From: Lentisphaerota bacterium
GTDB taxonomy: Bacteria > Verrucomicrobiota > Kiritimatiellia > RFP12 > JAAYLN01
Assembly (NCBI GenBank): GCA_012521875.1
Contig: JAAYLN010000141.1
Coordinates: 1 to 33,137, forward strand
DNA: 33,137 bases
Direction of reading: 5' to 3'
Shown one piece after another: positions 1 to 8,200 of the stretch. A program made the position numbers and the translations under genes. Position 1 is the stretch's first letter; each line of letters begins with the position of its first letter. The notes below the pieces were generated by a model. It was not told the DNA's origin, searched no databases, and worked only from the letters and a program-made list of their open reading frames with translations.

Positions 1-15
1 CTTTTAACACTCAGC

Positions 16-40
16 GATCATACGACTGGGTCGTATGATC
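16..40. promoter_or_regulatory. 25-bp perfect palindrome / stem-loop
   Basis: GATCATACGAC and its exact reverse complement are separated by TGG, giving an 11-bp perfect stem. No T-run follows on either strand, so it is not a classical terminator. It could be an operator or a transcript-end hairpin of a gene left of the window. Seen directly; the role is unknown. Confidence 0.4.
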
Positions 41-80
41 AACCAACCGCCCCGCCGCGAACACCTCTCCCGCCCCCCTC

Positions 81-325
81 ACACGGCGGGGACGCCGCAT
101 CTACCTACCAGCCGACTGCCCCATCACAGGGACTGGTGATTTATTCCCCGCGCGGATTAATCAGGAACTCAAGAACTCAAGAAGAATGGCAGTAATGCGC
201 GGTTTCCACAAATTAATTCCTGATTTCATGAGTTCCTGATAAAAAATCAGCAGGGATTTGCAATAAGTCAACACTCCCTCACAGCCGGGACTGGCGGTAT
301 ACGCGCCCCTTCAGGCTGTCATCAG
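81..325. repeat. Intergenic repeat words, left edge
   Basis: The 399 bases before the first gene hold no convincing coding sequence. They contain a GC-rich word (ACGGCGGGGACGCCGC followed by TCTAC, near 83-104) that recurs with small changes near 21548-21573. There are also A/T-rich words of the type 'aggaactcaagaactcaag' and 'tcatgagttcctga', the latter recurring near 3371, and a word near 294-325 (GCGCCCCTTCAGG) that recurs near 19787-19815. These are members of dispersed intergenic repeat families. Confidence 0.5.
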
Positions 326-364
326 CGCCATCCTTAGCACCCCACCGGAAATCCGGCGTTGCTA

Positions 365-393
365 TTGCCAAGCGGCGCCATTTGAGTTAAAGT
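365..393 (+). promoter_or_regulatory. Candidate sigma70-type promoter of the acyl-CoA ligase
   Basis: TTGCCA (365-370), a 17-base spacer and TAAAGT (388-393) resemble -35 and -10 boxes (4 of 6 in the -10). The predicted start of transcription lies near 400, which coincides with the TTG start offered by the ORF track. Translation may therefore begin at the ATG at 433 or 451, or the message may be leaderless. Weak on its own. Confidence 0.35.
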
Positions 394-399
394 CTTCTC

Positions 400-2160
400 T
401 TGCCGAAACCTAACATTCTCGTGACACCGGTTATGGGAACTTCAGCAGACATGACCATACGCACATATTTTGACCGGACGGTCGAGGGGCATCCGCAACG
501 GATCGCCATCCAGTACCGGCAGCAGGACCAGATCATCAGCCGCACCTACGCCGAAATGGCCCGGCGCGTGCGCGCGGTGGCCGAACTGGCGCACGAACTG
601 GGGCTTGCGCCACGGACGGCACCGGTGGCCGTCATCCTGGAAAACAGCCCGGAATGGATGGAGATCTATCTGGCCCACGCCGGATGCGGCATCACCGTCG
701 TCCCGATCGACCCCAAGCTGCGACCCTCGGAGGTGGCCTACATCCTGAAGGACTCGGGCGCGGCCGCCGTCTATACCGACCGCCGCCACATCCCCCTGCT
801 GCAGGAGATCCTGCCGGAACTGCCGGCCCTGCGGCAGATCGTGCTGCTCGACGGTACCGCCGACAAGGCCGAGACATGCGCCGACCGTCCCTGCCATGCC
901 TTCGTGCCGCGAGTGGAGGCGCTCGGCGGACAGGCGGAGAAGCCCGATGGCTTCTACCGGCAGCAGGTGGCGCGCCCCGCCGACATCGCCTCGATCATCT
1001 ACACCTCGGGCACCACGGGCGTCCCCAAGGGTGCCATGCTCACGCACGCCAACTTCTGCGCCGATGCCGAGGGCGCCCTGCAACTGATCACCCACATCAC
1101 GGGCGAGGACCGCTTCATGATCGTCCTGCCCCTCTTCCACTCCTTCTCCTTCACGGCCAACTTCGTGGCCCCGCTCTGCATCGGGGCGCGCATGCAGTTC
1201 GTCACCAACCTGCGCAGCGTCGGCGAGGATCTTAAGCGCTACAGCCCCACCGTGCTCATGGGCGTGCCGCTGCTGGTCGAGAAGGTGTACGCCAAGATCA
1301 TCAAGAACATCCGGCGCAGCCCCCTGGCGCAGTTCCTGATCTTCATCGGCCTGCGCTCGCTCGTCGCCCGCGGCGTCCGCCGCAACCTCGGCGGCGCCCT
1401 GCGCCTGATCGTCGTCGGCGGCGCCCCCTGCTCGAAGAAGGTCCTTATCGGCATGCGCAAGTTCGGCCTGCCGATCATCGAGGGCTACGGACTCACCGAG
1501 GCAGCGCCCATCGTCTCGATCACCAAAATAGACAACGTGCGCCCCGGCACGATCGGCGTGCCGCTGCCCAACATCGAGGTGCGCATCGCCGATGCCGACG
1601 CCAACGGCGTCGGCGAGCTGCAGATCCGCGGGCCGACCGTCACCCAGGGCTACCTGAACAAGCCGGAGGCCACGGCCGAGGCCTTCGACGGCGACTGGCT
1701 GCGCACCGGCGATCTGGCCTCGCAGGATGCCGACGGCCACCTTACGATCCGCGGCCGCAAGAAGGCCCTGATCGTCAACCGCGAGGGCAAGAACATCTAT
1801 CCCGAGGAGGTCGAGGTCTGCATCGCCCGCGACCGGCGCATACTCGATATCCTCGTCATAGGCTACCACGAGAAGGGCGAGGTGGGCGAGAAGGTCGGCG
1901 CGATCGTGGTGCCCAACCTCGAGAACTTCAAGTCCGTGGATGCCGACAATCCCGACTGGGAGGAGATCGAGAAGCGCACGCAGGCCATTGTCCGCAAGCA
2001 GTGCCAGAAACTGGCCGACTACAAGCATCCCCGCAAGCTCGAGGTGCGCCGCGAACCGCTCGAGCGCACCTCCATCCAGAAGATCCGCCGCCACATCTAC
2101 GAAGGCCAGCTCGACTCCCTCGCCCCGGCGTCCGCCGACGATGCCGACGATAGCCTATAG
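400..2160 (+). CDS. AMP-dependent synthetase/ligase, probable long-chain acyl-CoA ligase
   Basis: Member of the ANL adenylating superfamily. These cytoplasmic or membrane-associated enzymes activate a fatty acid with ATP to an acyl-adenylate and then transfer it to CoA. The P-loop is clear (YTSGTTGVPKGAMLTH, about residues 203-218). It is followed by the A5-type motif GYGLTEAAP, the A7-type LRTGDLASQDADGHL, the hinge GRKKALI and NREGKNIYPEEVE. A C-terminal lysine in the SIQKIRR context matches the catalytic lysine of the family. At 586 aa it is close to FadD/Faa-type length. The track start is TTG at 400; the ATGs at 433 and 451 are in frame and plausible, with no strong ribosome binding site for any. 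The 3' end overlaps the next gene by 20 bp, so the two are probably translationally coupled. An O-acyl-ACP synthetase role is possible; the acyl chain cannot be read from sequence. Confidence 0.88.
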   Translation: MPKPNILVTPVMGTSADMTIRTYFDRTVEGHPQRIAIQYRQQDQIISRTYAEMARRVRAVAELAHELGLAPRTAPVAVILENSPEWMEIYLAHAGCGITVVPIDPKLRPSEVAYILKDSGAAAVYTDRRHIPLLQEILPELPALRQIVLLDGTADKAETCADRPCHAFVPRVEALGGQAEKPDGFYRQQVARPADIASIIYTSGTTGVPKGAMLTHANFCADAEGALQLITHITGEDRFMIVLPLFHSFSFTANFVAPLCIGARMQFVTNLRSVGEDLKRYSPTVLMGVPLLVEKVYAKIIKNIRRSPLAQFLIFIGLRSLVARGVRRNLGGALRLIVVGGAPCSKKVLIGMRKFGLPIIEGYGLTEAAPIVSITKIDNVRPGTIGVPLPNIEVRIADADANGVGELQIRGPTVTQGYLNKPEATAEAFDGDWLRTGDLASQDADGHLTIRGRKKALIVNREGKNIYPEEVEVCIARDRRILDILVIGYHEKGEVGEKVGAIVVPNLENFKSVDADNPDWEEIEKRTQAIVRKQCQKLADYKHPRKLEVRREPLERTSIQKIRRHIYEGQLDSLAPASADDADDSL

Positions 2161-3244
2161 CGCCCTCGTGCTCCGCCCGCCCTTCTCCGGCGTCGAGAAG
2201 AGCGTGGCGGAACTGGCGCGCGCCCTCCTCGCGCGCCGGAGCTTCAACTACCGCCTGCTGCTGCCGGGCGGCAGCGGCAGCGCCGCCCTCCTGCCGGAGG
2301 CCGGCGAGGCGGTCTGGCCCATGCCGGGCTGGTGCCGCGGACGTGCCGGACGCATCCTCCACGAGCTCACGCTTCTGCCGCGCCAGGTGCGCCGTGCCGG
2401 CATCGCCCTCTTCCACGCCCCCGCCTACGTCGCGCCGCCGCGCCTCCCCTGCCCCCTCGTCCTCTCCATCTACGACCTCCACGTCTATACCCACCCGCAC
2501 TTCTGCACACCGGCCAACCGCCTGCACTACCGCGCCCGTCTGCCCGGCTCCATCCGCCGCGCCGCCGCCATCATCGTACCCTCGCGCGCCACGCGCGACA
2601 TCCTCGTGGCGCGCTTTCCCGCCGCCGCCGCCAAAACCCGCGTCATCCCGCTCGGCGTGTCGCCGGCCTACCTCGCCCCCGCCACCCACGCAAGCCAGAG
2701 CCGCGTCCGACAGCGCTACAGCCTCCCTGCCCGCTTCCTCCTCGCCGTTGGCGACCCCACCCCGCGCAAGAACCGCGGCGGCATCCGGCAGGCCTGGGCC
2801 GCGCTGCGCGCCGCCCACCCCAGCCTGCACCTGGTGCTGGCCGGCGCCCCCGGCCGCGCCGCCCCCGCCCGGCCGGAAGGCATACACGTTACCGGCTACG
2901 TTGACGAGGAAGACCTGCCGGTCCTCTACGGCCTCGCCGAGGCGCTGCTCTTTCCCTCGTTCGACGAAGGCTTCGGACTCCCCGTCCTCGAAGCCATGGC
3001 CGCCGGCTGCCCGGTGGTCTGCTCCGACGGCGCCGCGCGCGAGTTCGCCGGCGACGCCGTGCGCTACTGCAATCCCAGCGAGCCCGCCACCATCGCCGAC
3101 GCCCTGCGCCCCCTGCTCGACGATCCGGCCCTGCGCCGGGCGGTGATCGCCGCCGGACGCCACCAGGCTGAAGGCTACACCTGGGAACACACCGCCACCG
3201 CCACCGAGGCGGTTTATGCGGATGTGCTCGGGCACAAGCGGTAG
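2141..3244 (+). CDS. GT4-family glycosyltransferase
   Basis: Retaining, NDP-sugar-dependent glycosyltransferase of the GT-B fold, family 4. The ORF track begins far upstream inside the ligase. The likely start is the ATG at 2141 (MPTIAYSALVLRPPFSG), because the characteristic N-terminal strand and the glycine-containing loop PFSGVEKSV start there. This gives 367 aa, normal for the family. The C-terminal domain carries the donor-binding signature EGFGLPVLEAMAAGCPVV, preceded by VTGYVDEEDLPVLYGLAEALLFPS, both typical of GT4. No membrane segment is obvious. It overlaps the acyl-CoA ligase by 20 bp, suggesting one transcript and a link between lipid activation and glycan assembly (glycolipid, O-antigen or exopolysaccharide). 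Sugar donor and acceptor are not predictable. Confidence 0.88.
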   Translation: MPTIAYSALVLRPPFSGVEKSVAELARALLARRSFNYRLLLPGGSGSAALLPEAGEAVWPMPGWCRGRAGRILHELTLLPRQVRRAGIALFHAPAYVAPPRLPCPLVLSIYDLHVYTHPHFCTPANRLHYRARLPGSIRRAAAIIVPSRATRDILVARFPAAAAKTRVIPLGVSPAYLAPATHASQSRVRQRYSLPARFLLAVGDPTPRKNRGGIRQAWAALRAAHPSLHLVLAGAPGRAAPARPEGIHVTGYVDEEDLPVLYGLAEALLFPSFDEGFGLPVLEAMAAGCPVVCSDGAAREFAGDAVRYCNPSEPATIADALRPLLDDPALRRAVIAAGRHQAEGYTWEHTATATEAVYADVLGHKR

Positions 3245-3626
3245 CCTGCGGGGAAGCGCGCGGGTGGTGCATGAAAGGCAGACGGAACGCTGACGAATCG
3301 TCCTCGTCCTCGTCCTCGTCCTCGAAAATTTAACGCAGAGTCGCAGAGACGCAGAGAAAAAGCCTGGGGGCATGAGTTCCTGATTAAATGACCGTCGCAG
3401 CATCAGCATTGCGGATGAGAACGCGCAACACCAATCACAAAACCAAAATCCCAAATCTAAAATCTCCCCAGCATTCCCCGCCCGCCACAAATTCCTGCTT
3501 TCCTGCTTTCCTGATTCAAAAACCAGTCGCAGCGTCATCCTCGCGCATGATCACGCGCGGAGTTCCACCAATCACAAATCTAAAATCCCCAAATCCCAAA
3601 TCTAAAATTTCCCGCCGCGGCTGGTG
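3245..3626. repeat. Intergenic repeat cluster upstream of the dehydrogenase
   Basis: No credible gene. A hexamer tandem (CCTCGT)n runs at 3299-3324, followed by 'taacgcagagtcgcagagac' words at 3331-3360. Two related segments of roughly 80-90 bp then follow (about 3390-3470 and 3522-3610). Each begins with a GTCGCAGC word and ends in 'accaatcacaaa...ccaaatctaaaat' words. The hexamer and the 'aatctaaaat' words recur elsewhere in the window. Confidence 0.6.
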
Positions 3627-3655
3627 TTGACACCGGGCAGGGGCTTTGCCATGAT
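3627..3655 (+). promoter_or_regulatory. Predicted sigma70-type promoter of the Ldh_2 dehydrogenase
   Basis: A consensus -35, TTGACA (3627-3632), is followed by a 17-base spacer and CATGAT (3650-3655, 4 of 6 matches to TATAAT). The predicted transcript would have a leader of about 68 bases before the ATG at 3730. Confidence 0.5.
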
Positions 3656-3729
3656 TATGCCATCGGCGGTAGGCGCATGGAGCGCGCAATCATTGCCACC
3701 GATGATGCTGCATGAAAGGAAGCAATAGG

Positions 3730-4866
3730 ATGACTCAACAGCCCGCAACCATCACAAGCGAACCGCGTCTCGACTGCGACCTGCTCGAGCGCTTCATGTG
3801 CGACGCCCTTGTCGCCGCCGGCGTACCGGAGCCGGACGCCGCCATCATCGCGGACGTGCTGATCGAATCCGACAAGCGCGGCATCGAATCGCACGGCATC
3901 GGCCGCCTCAAGCCGATCTACCTCGACCGCATCAAGGCCGGCATCCTCAACCCCGTCACCAGAATCGAGGTCGTCAGGGACCAGCTCACCGCCGCCGTGC
4001 TCGACGGCCATAACGGCATGGGCCACGTGGTCGGCGTGCGCGCCATGGAGATGGCCATCGAGAAGGCCCGCACCTACGGCATGGGCATGGTGGCCGTGCG
4101 CAACTCCACCCACTACGGCATCGCCGGCTACTATGTGACCATGGCCACCGACGCCGGCATGATCGGCGTCTCCGGCACCAATGCCCGCCCCTCGATCGCC
4201 CCCACCGGCGGCGTCGAGAACATGCTCGGCACCAACCCGCTCACGTGGGGACTGCCGACCGACGAGCCCTTCCCCTTCGTCCTCGACTGCGCCACCAGCG
4301 TCTCCCAGCGCGGCAAGATCGAGGTGTATGAGCGCGCCGGCAAGGAGCTGCCGCCCGGCTGGGTCATCGGCGCCGACGGCCGCATGCGCACCGACACCGC
4401 GCAGGTGCTCAAGGATCTGACCACCGGCCAGGCCGCCCTCACGCCCCTTGGCGGCATCGGCGAGGAGACCGCCGGCTACAAGGGCTACGGCTACGCCACG
4501 ATCGTCGAGATCCTCAGCGCCGCCCTGCAGGACGGCTCCTGGATGAAGGCGCTCAACGGCACCGACGCCGACGGCAAGCGCATCCCCTACCCGCTCGGCC
4601 ACTTCTTCATGGCGATCAACCCCGAGTTCTTCATGGGACTGGAGACCTTCAAGCGCATAGCCGGCACCATCTGCCGCGAGCTGCGCGCCTCGAACCGCAT
4701 GCCGGGCTGGGAGCGCATCTACACCGCCGGCGAGAAGGAGTGGGATGCGCGCCGCGAGCGGCTTGAAAAGGGCTGCCCGATCCCCCCCGCCCTGCAGCGC
4801 GTGATGGTGGAAATCCGCAACCAGTACAAGCTGCCGTACCAGTTCGCCTTCGAGCCGGCGTCGTAG
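3730..4866 (+). CDS. Ldh_2 family NAD(P)-dependent malate/L-lactate-type dehydrogenase
   Basis: Soluble oxidoreductase of the Ldh_2 family, which includes malate, L-sulfolactate, ureidoglycolate and 2,3-diketo-L-gulonate dehydrogenases. It interconverts a 2-hydroxy acid and a 2-oxo acid with NAD(P). Family marks are ESHGIGRL near residue 52, the active-site histidine motif NSTHYGIAGYY, and the PTGGVENMLGTNPL and CATSVSQRGKIEVY stretches. I prefer the ATG at 3730 (MTQQPATIT) over the track start at 3712, because AAAGGA sits 9 bases before it. This gives 378 aa, slightly longer than the usual 330-360. It stands alone between repeat-rich spacers with its own predicted promoter. Sugar-acid catabolism is a reasonable guess given the carbohydrate-related neighbours, but the substrate cannot be assigned. 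Confidence 0.87.
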   Translation: MTQQPATITSEPRLDCDLLERFMCDALVAAGVPEPDAAIIADVLIESDKRGIESHGIGRLKPIYLDRIKAGILNPVTRIEVVRDQLTAAVLDGHNGMGHVVGVRAMEMAIEKARTYGMGMVAVRNSTHYGIAGYYVTMATDAGMIGVSGTNARPSIAPTGGVENMLGTNPLTWGLPTDEPFPFVLDCATSVSQRGKIEVYERAGKELPPGWVIGADGRMRTDTAQVLKDLTTGQAALTPLGGIGEETAGYKGYGYATIVEILSAALQDGSWMKALNGTDADGKRIPYPLGHFFMAINPEFFMGLETFKRIAGTICRELRASNRMPGWERIYTAGEKEWDARRERLEKGCPIPPALQRVMVEIRNQYKLPYQFAFEPAS

Positions 4867-4942
4867 TTGGTGGGTGGTTGATGGTTGGTGGTTGGTGGTT
4901 GGTGGTTGATGGGTGAACCGCCAAGACGCCAAGGACGCCAAG
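4866..4942. repeat. Short tandem repeats downstream of the dehydrogenase
   Basis: A run of 'ggttggt' type heptamers (4866-4914) is followed directly by GAACCGCCAAGACGCCAAGG-type words (4915-4942). The second word family recurs at 12204-12243 and, inverted, at 17744-17776. No coding sense. Confidence 0.6.
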
Positions 4943-4954
4943 CCGACGCCGCGA

Positions 4955-4996
4955 TAGAATCGAATGAATCGAGTGATTCGACGGAATCGATTCGCC
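4955..4996. repeat. GAATCGA-type short tandem repeat
   Basis: Degenerate repeats of the type 'gaatcgaatgaatcgag' lie next to palindromic element copy A. A similar run lies near 21677-21727, also beside a copy of the palindromic element. Confidence 0.5.
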
Positions 4997-5008
4997 CGGT
5001 TCATTCAA

Positions 5009-5106
5009 GGCTCTTGCAAAACCCCTTGCACGCACACGTGGCACGGGCATCTTGCCCGTGTTTCATGGGCGGAACGCCCATGCCACGAGGGGTTTTGCAA
5101 GCCCCT
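5009..5106. mobile_element. Palindromic MITE-like element, copy A
   Basis: About 98 bp. It has 13-bp perfect terminal inverted repeats (CTTGCAAAACCCC at 5013-5025; its complement at 5089-5101). Inside are two further palindromes, CACGGGCA-tct-TGCCCGTG and CATGGGC-ggaac-GCCCATG. A second full copy in opposite orientation lies at 21738-21836, and fragments lie near 10912 and 16834. There is no coding capacity. It is either a non-autonomous transposable element or a REP/BIME-like repeat. Confidence 0.6.
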
Positions 5107-5135
5107 CATTCGGTTTCCGATAATTTAGCACACCA

Positions 5136-5175
5136 CGGCAGTACCGGTAGTACCGGCAGTCCCGGCAGTACCGGG
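5136..5175. repeat. 9-bp tandem repeat (AGTACCGGC type)
   Basis: Four to five degenerate copies of 'agtaccggc/agtcccggc' lie between element copy A and the 3' end of the giant surface-protein gene. Seen directly; the function is unknown. Confidence 0.55.
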
Positions 5176-5181
5176 CTTATC

Positions 5182-5211
5182 CCCCGCCGCCCGTTACAGA
5201 CGGCGGCGGGG
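5182..5211 (-). terminator. Strong GC stem-loop after the giant surface-protein gene
   Basis: CCCCGCCGCC (5182-5191) pairs with GGCGGCGGGG (5202-5211) over a 10-base loop. On the minus strand it lies about 15 bases after the stop at 5227. There is no U-tract, so it may end transcription inefficiently or stabilise the 3' end. Confidence 0.45.
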
Positions 5212-5226
5212 CGCGCAACCGCCAGC

Positions 5227-8200
5227 CTACCGCACAATCAGCAGCGTTCTGGAGAGGGTGGTGTTCTCGTAGGCGCCCATGTCGCACACATTGAAGAGGA
5301 TGCGCGGGTTGCCTTCGAGGTCGAGGTCGTCCCTGGTCCAGAGATAGTTCACACCCGTGTTGACGCAGGGCGAGCCCGTGGTGAGGCGGTAGTTGCCGCA
5401 TGCGCGATCCTTGAAGCGCGGATTGGCGCCGGTGTTGCCGTCGGCGGCCGTTGCGCCGCTCCAGCAGGAGTGACCCACCGTGCCGCCCGTCTTGTGCAAG
5501 TCGTTGGTGCCGTTGAACCAAGCGATCGAGTTGGTCATGTTGCCGTTCGCCAGATAGATGCCGGAGCCGTCAACCCCGTGGCTGTTGTCGACCACCGTAA
5601 CATTCTCCAGACGGGAGATGGAATCGGTCAAAAAGAGTCCGTGGCCGTTCTGGGGTTTTGTTTCAAAGGACCGGTTGCCGGTCACCAGACTGTTGCGCAG
5701 CGCACCGGCGCCGCTGGACCAGGGCGCTGCTGTGCGCTTGCAGAAGTAGGCACCCCCGCCGTAGCCATAGGCGCGGTTGTTCACAATCTCGCAGGCCGTG
5801 GCACTTCCGCCCGCCAGATAAATGCCGCCGCCATGGCGTCCCGTAACACCGGAATAGCCGGAGGTGTTGCCCTCGATCCGGCACCGCTCGACGCTGCCAT
5901 CCGACATCCACACGCCGCCGCCGTAGAGATTGGCCTGGTTGTTGGTGACGATGCAGTCGCGCATCACGCCCCCGCGCACCCAGACGCCACCGCCCAAGCC
6001 GACGCCTGTGTTGCCGTTGCGCGTGGCCTGGTTGTTGAAGATCTTGCAATGCGTCAGCAGCCCCCCCGCCCTAAGTTCCACGGCACCGCTGTTGTCGGCA
6101 CCGTTGTTGTTGCGGATGACGCAGTTCGACACCACGCCGGCGACCAGTCGCAGCGCTCCGGGGCCGGCGTTGTCGCTGTCGCCGGCATAATTTCCGTAGA
6201 CATCCCCGTCCCTCAGGGTCAGTCCGGAGATGAAGGCACCACTGTGGTTGACCCGCAGCACGCGCCGGAAGCGCCATCCTGGGCAGGCCGCACGCAGCAC
6301 GGTCTCCGCCGGCCCGTTGACACTGCGCAGGGCGATGGGCTTCTCCACCTGCACCCAGAAGATGGGGATGTAGTAGTTGCCGTTGGTGATCCAGACCGAC
6401 GCCGGCACCGCGCCATCCCATGCCCAGACGGCGTCCACGGCATCCTGGAGGTTCGTGGCGGCCTTGGCCCACGTGTCGAAGGGCGGCGTATGGCTGCCGT
6501 CGAGGCTGACGTAGCTCGTGGCGCTGCCGGCGCGGATCACATTGACCCCGACAAAGGTTGCCGCCTGGCCGCTGGCGTTGCTGACGGTAAGCGCCACACT
6601 GTGGAACCCCGGCCCGAAGGTGTGCGAGACCGCTTGCTTGTCGGAGCCGGCCGCGTCAATTATACCGTCGTTGTCGAAATCCCAGCCAAACCATGTCAGA
6701 TCGGCATCAGCGCCATCGGCAAACGCCGCGAGGGTGGCCGTGACGGGGGCGAGCCCCTCCTCCGGTGTGGCCGTGAAGCCGCATGTCAGCGGGCCCGTCC
6801 CGGGAATCCTCTCGAATGCCCCCATGTCGGGCGCGCCGTTCTGCGGACGCGCGGTGCCGTTGAGATCGTCCGTGACGTCGTCCAGGACGGCGGCGGCATC
6901 CAGCGCCGGCGAGCCCGGCAGCAGGCGGTAGTCCCCCGCGGCCGCATCGGCAAAGAGCGGATCCGCAGCCACGTTGCCGGTGCCCTCGACGGCCGGCCAG
7001 GTACAACTGTAGTCAAAGGTGCCATCGGTCTTGACGATGTTGCGCGCCTCGATCTGATAGACTCTCTCCCCGTTGCCATACACGATGGCGCCGCTGACCG
7101 CACCGCCCGACTGGTAGAGTCCATTGGCACCCTCGTAAACGACGCGGTTGCCGGTCACGGTGACATTCCGCAGGTTGCCCGAGCTTAGATAGACGCCCGC
7201 GCCGTCGTAGAAGGAACGGTTGCCGGCGAACTGACAGTTGCGCACCGTGGCCGACGAGCCCGCGAGGTAGAGCCCGCCGCCATTTTTCGCCCAATGGTTG
7301 GACACCACCGTGCAGCGCTCCAGCGTGCCGCCGCTCATGTACACCCCGGCCCCCTGCATGTAGCCTGAGGTGTTGTCACGGAAGCGGTTGGCGGCTATCA
7401 GGCTGTCACGGACGATACCACCGGTGATGCGCAGGCCGGCTCCCAGATCGCATGCGCTATTGTTGGTGATGACGCAGGATTGGACTGTGCCGGCCTGTAG
7501 CCGGATACCACCCGCCTTGCCTTCACTGGGGTTATTGCTGGTGCGGTGCGCCGTATTGTTGGCAACTACGCAGTGCGTCAGCAAGCCGCCGCGCATGTCC
7601 ACGCCGCCGCTGTTGTCGAGCCCCTTGCTTCCGAGAATCCAGCAGTTGGTGACGGTGCCTGCGTCAATCCGCAGCGCGCACGCATTCACGGCGTCCGGCT
7701 GCGCATACGCGCTATCGTGGGTGTAGGCACTGACCATGCCCAGACCGGAAATAAGGGCACCCGCATGATTGACGCGCATCACGCGGCGCTGTGTCGGGTT
7801 GAAGGCTGCACATGCGGCTTTCAGCGATGTCACGGCGGGGCCGTTGAGGCTGGTGATCGTCAGCGGCTGCGTCACCTCGACCCAGAAGGAGGTGACGTTA
7901 TGGACGCCGTTGGAGAGGATGATCGTACCCGCCCCCCCGGCCGCCGCGACGGCGGCCTCGATCGTCTGCTTGGCCGTGGCCCAGCTCAGGCCATCGGCGC
8001 TGTCGTCGCCGTCGGTGCGCACGTGGTAGGTCTGCCCGAAGACGGCGGCGGCCGTGACCGGTTCCGCGGTCGGGAAGGAGAGCGTAGCCTGGTAGCGCTG
8101 CGCCTCGGGCACGTTGCCCGTCCAGTAGGCAAAGGCGGCGCCGGCATCGGGTATCGCCGTCACGGTGACGCCGGAGCCTGCGGTGTACCAGTTCCCCGTG

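Noticed and set aside
442-2094. 550-aa minus-strand ORF opposite the acyl-CoA ligase
   Set aside because: It is an antisense shadow in high-GC DNA. It has a repetitive Gly/Ala/Asp/Leu-biased composition and no motif, while the plus strand encodes a clear ANL enzyme.
1928-3538. 536-aa minus-strand ORF opposite the glycosyltransferase
   Set aside because: Shadow of the GT4 gene extending into repeat DNA. Its composition is Gly/Ala/Arg/Glu-rich and it has no domain.
3388-3630. 80-aa ORF in the spacer before the Ldh_2 gene
   Set aside because: It consists of translated repeat words (NLKSPNPKSK type) and has no ribosome binding site.
4885-7188. 767-aa plus-strand ORF opposite the giant surface protein
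   Set aside because: It starts in intergenic repeats and then runs antisense to the beta-helix region. It has no domain, and the minus strand has promoter, ribosome binding site, signal peptide and domains.
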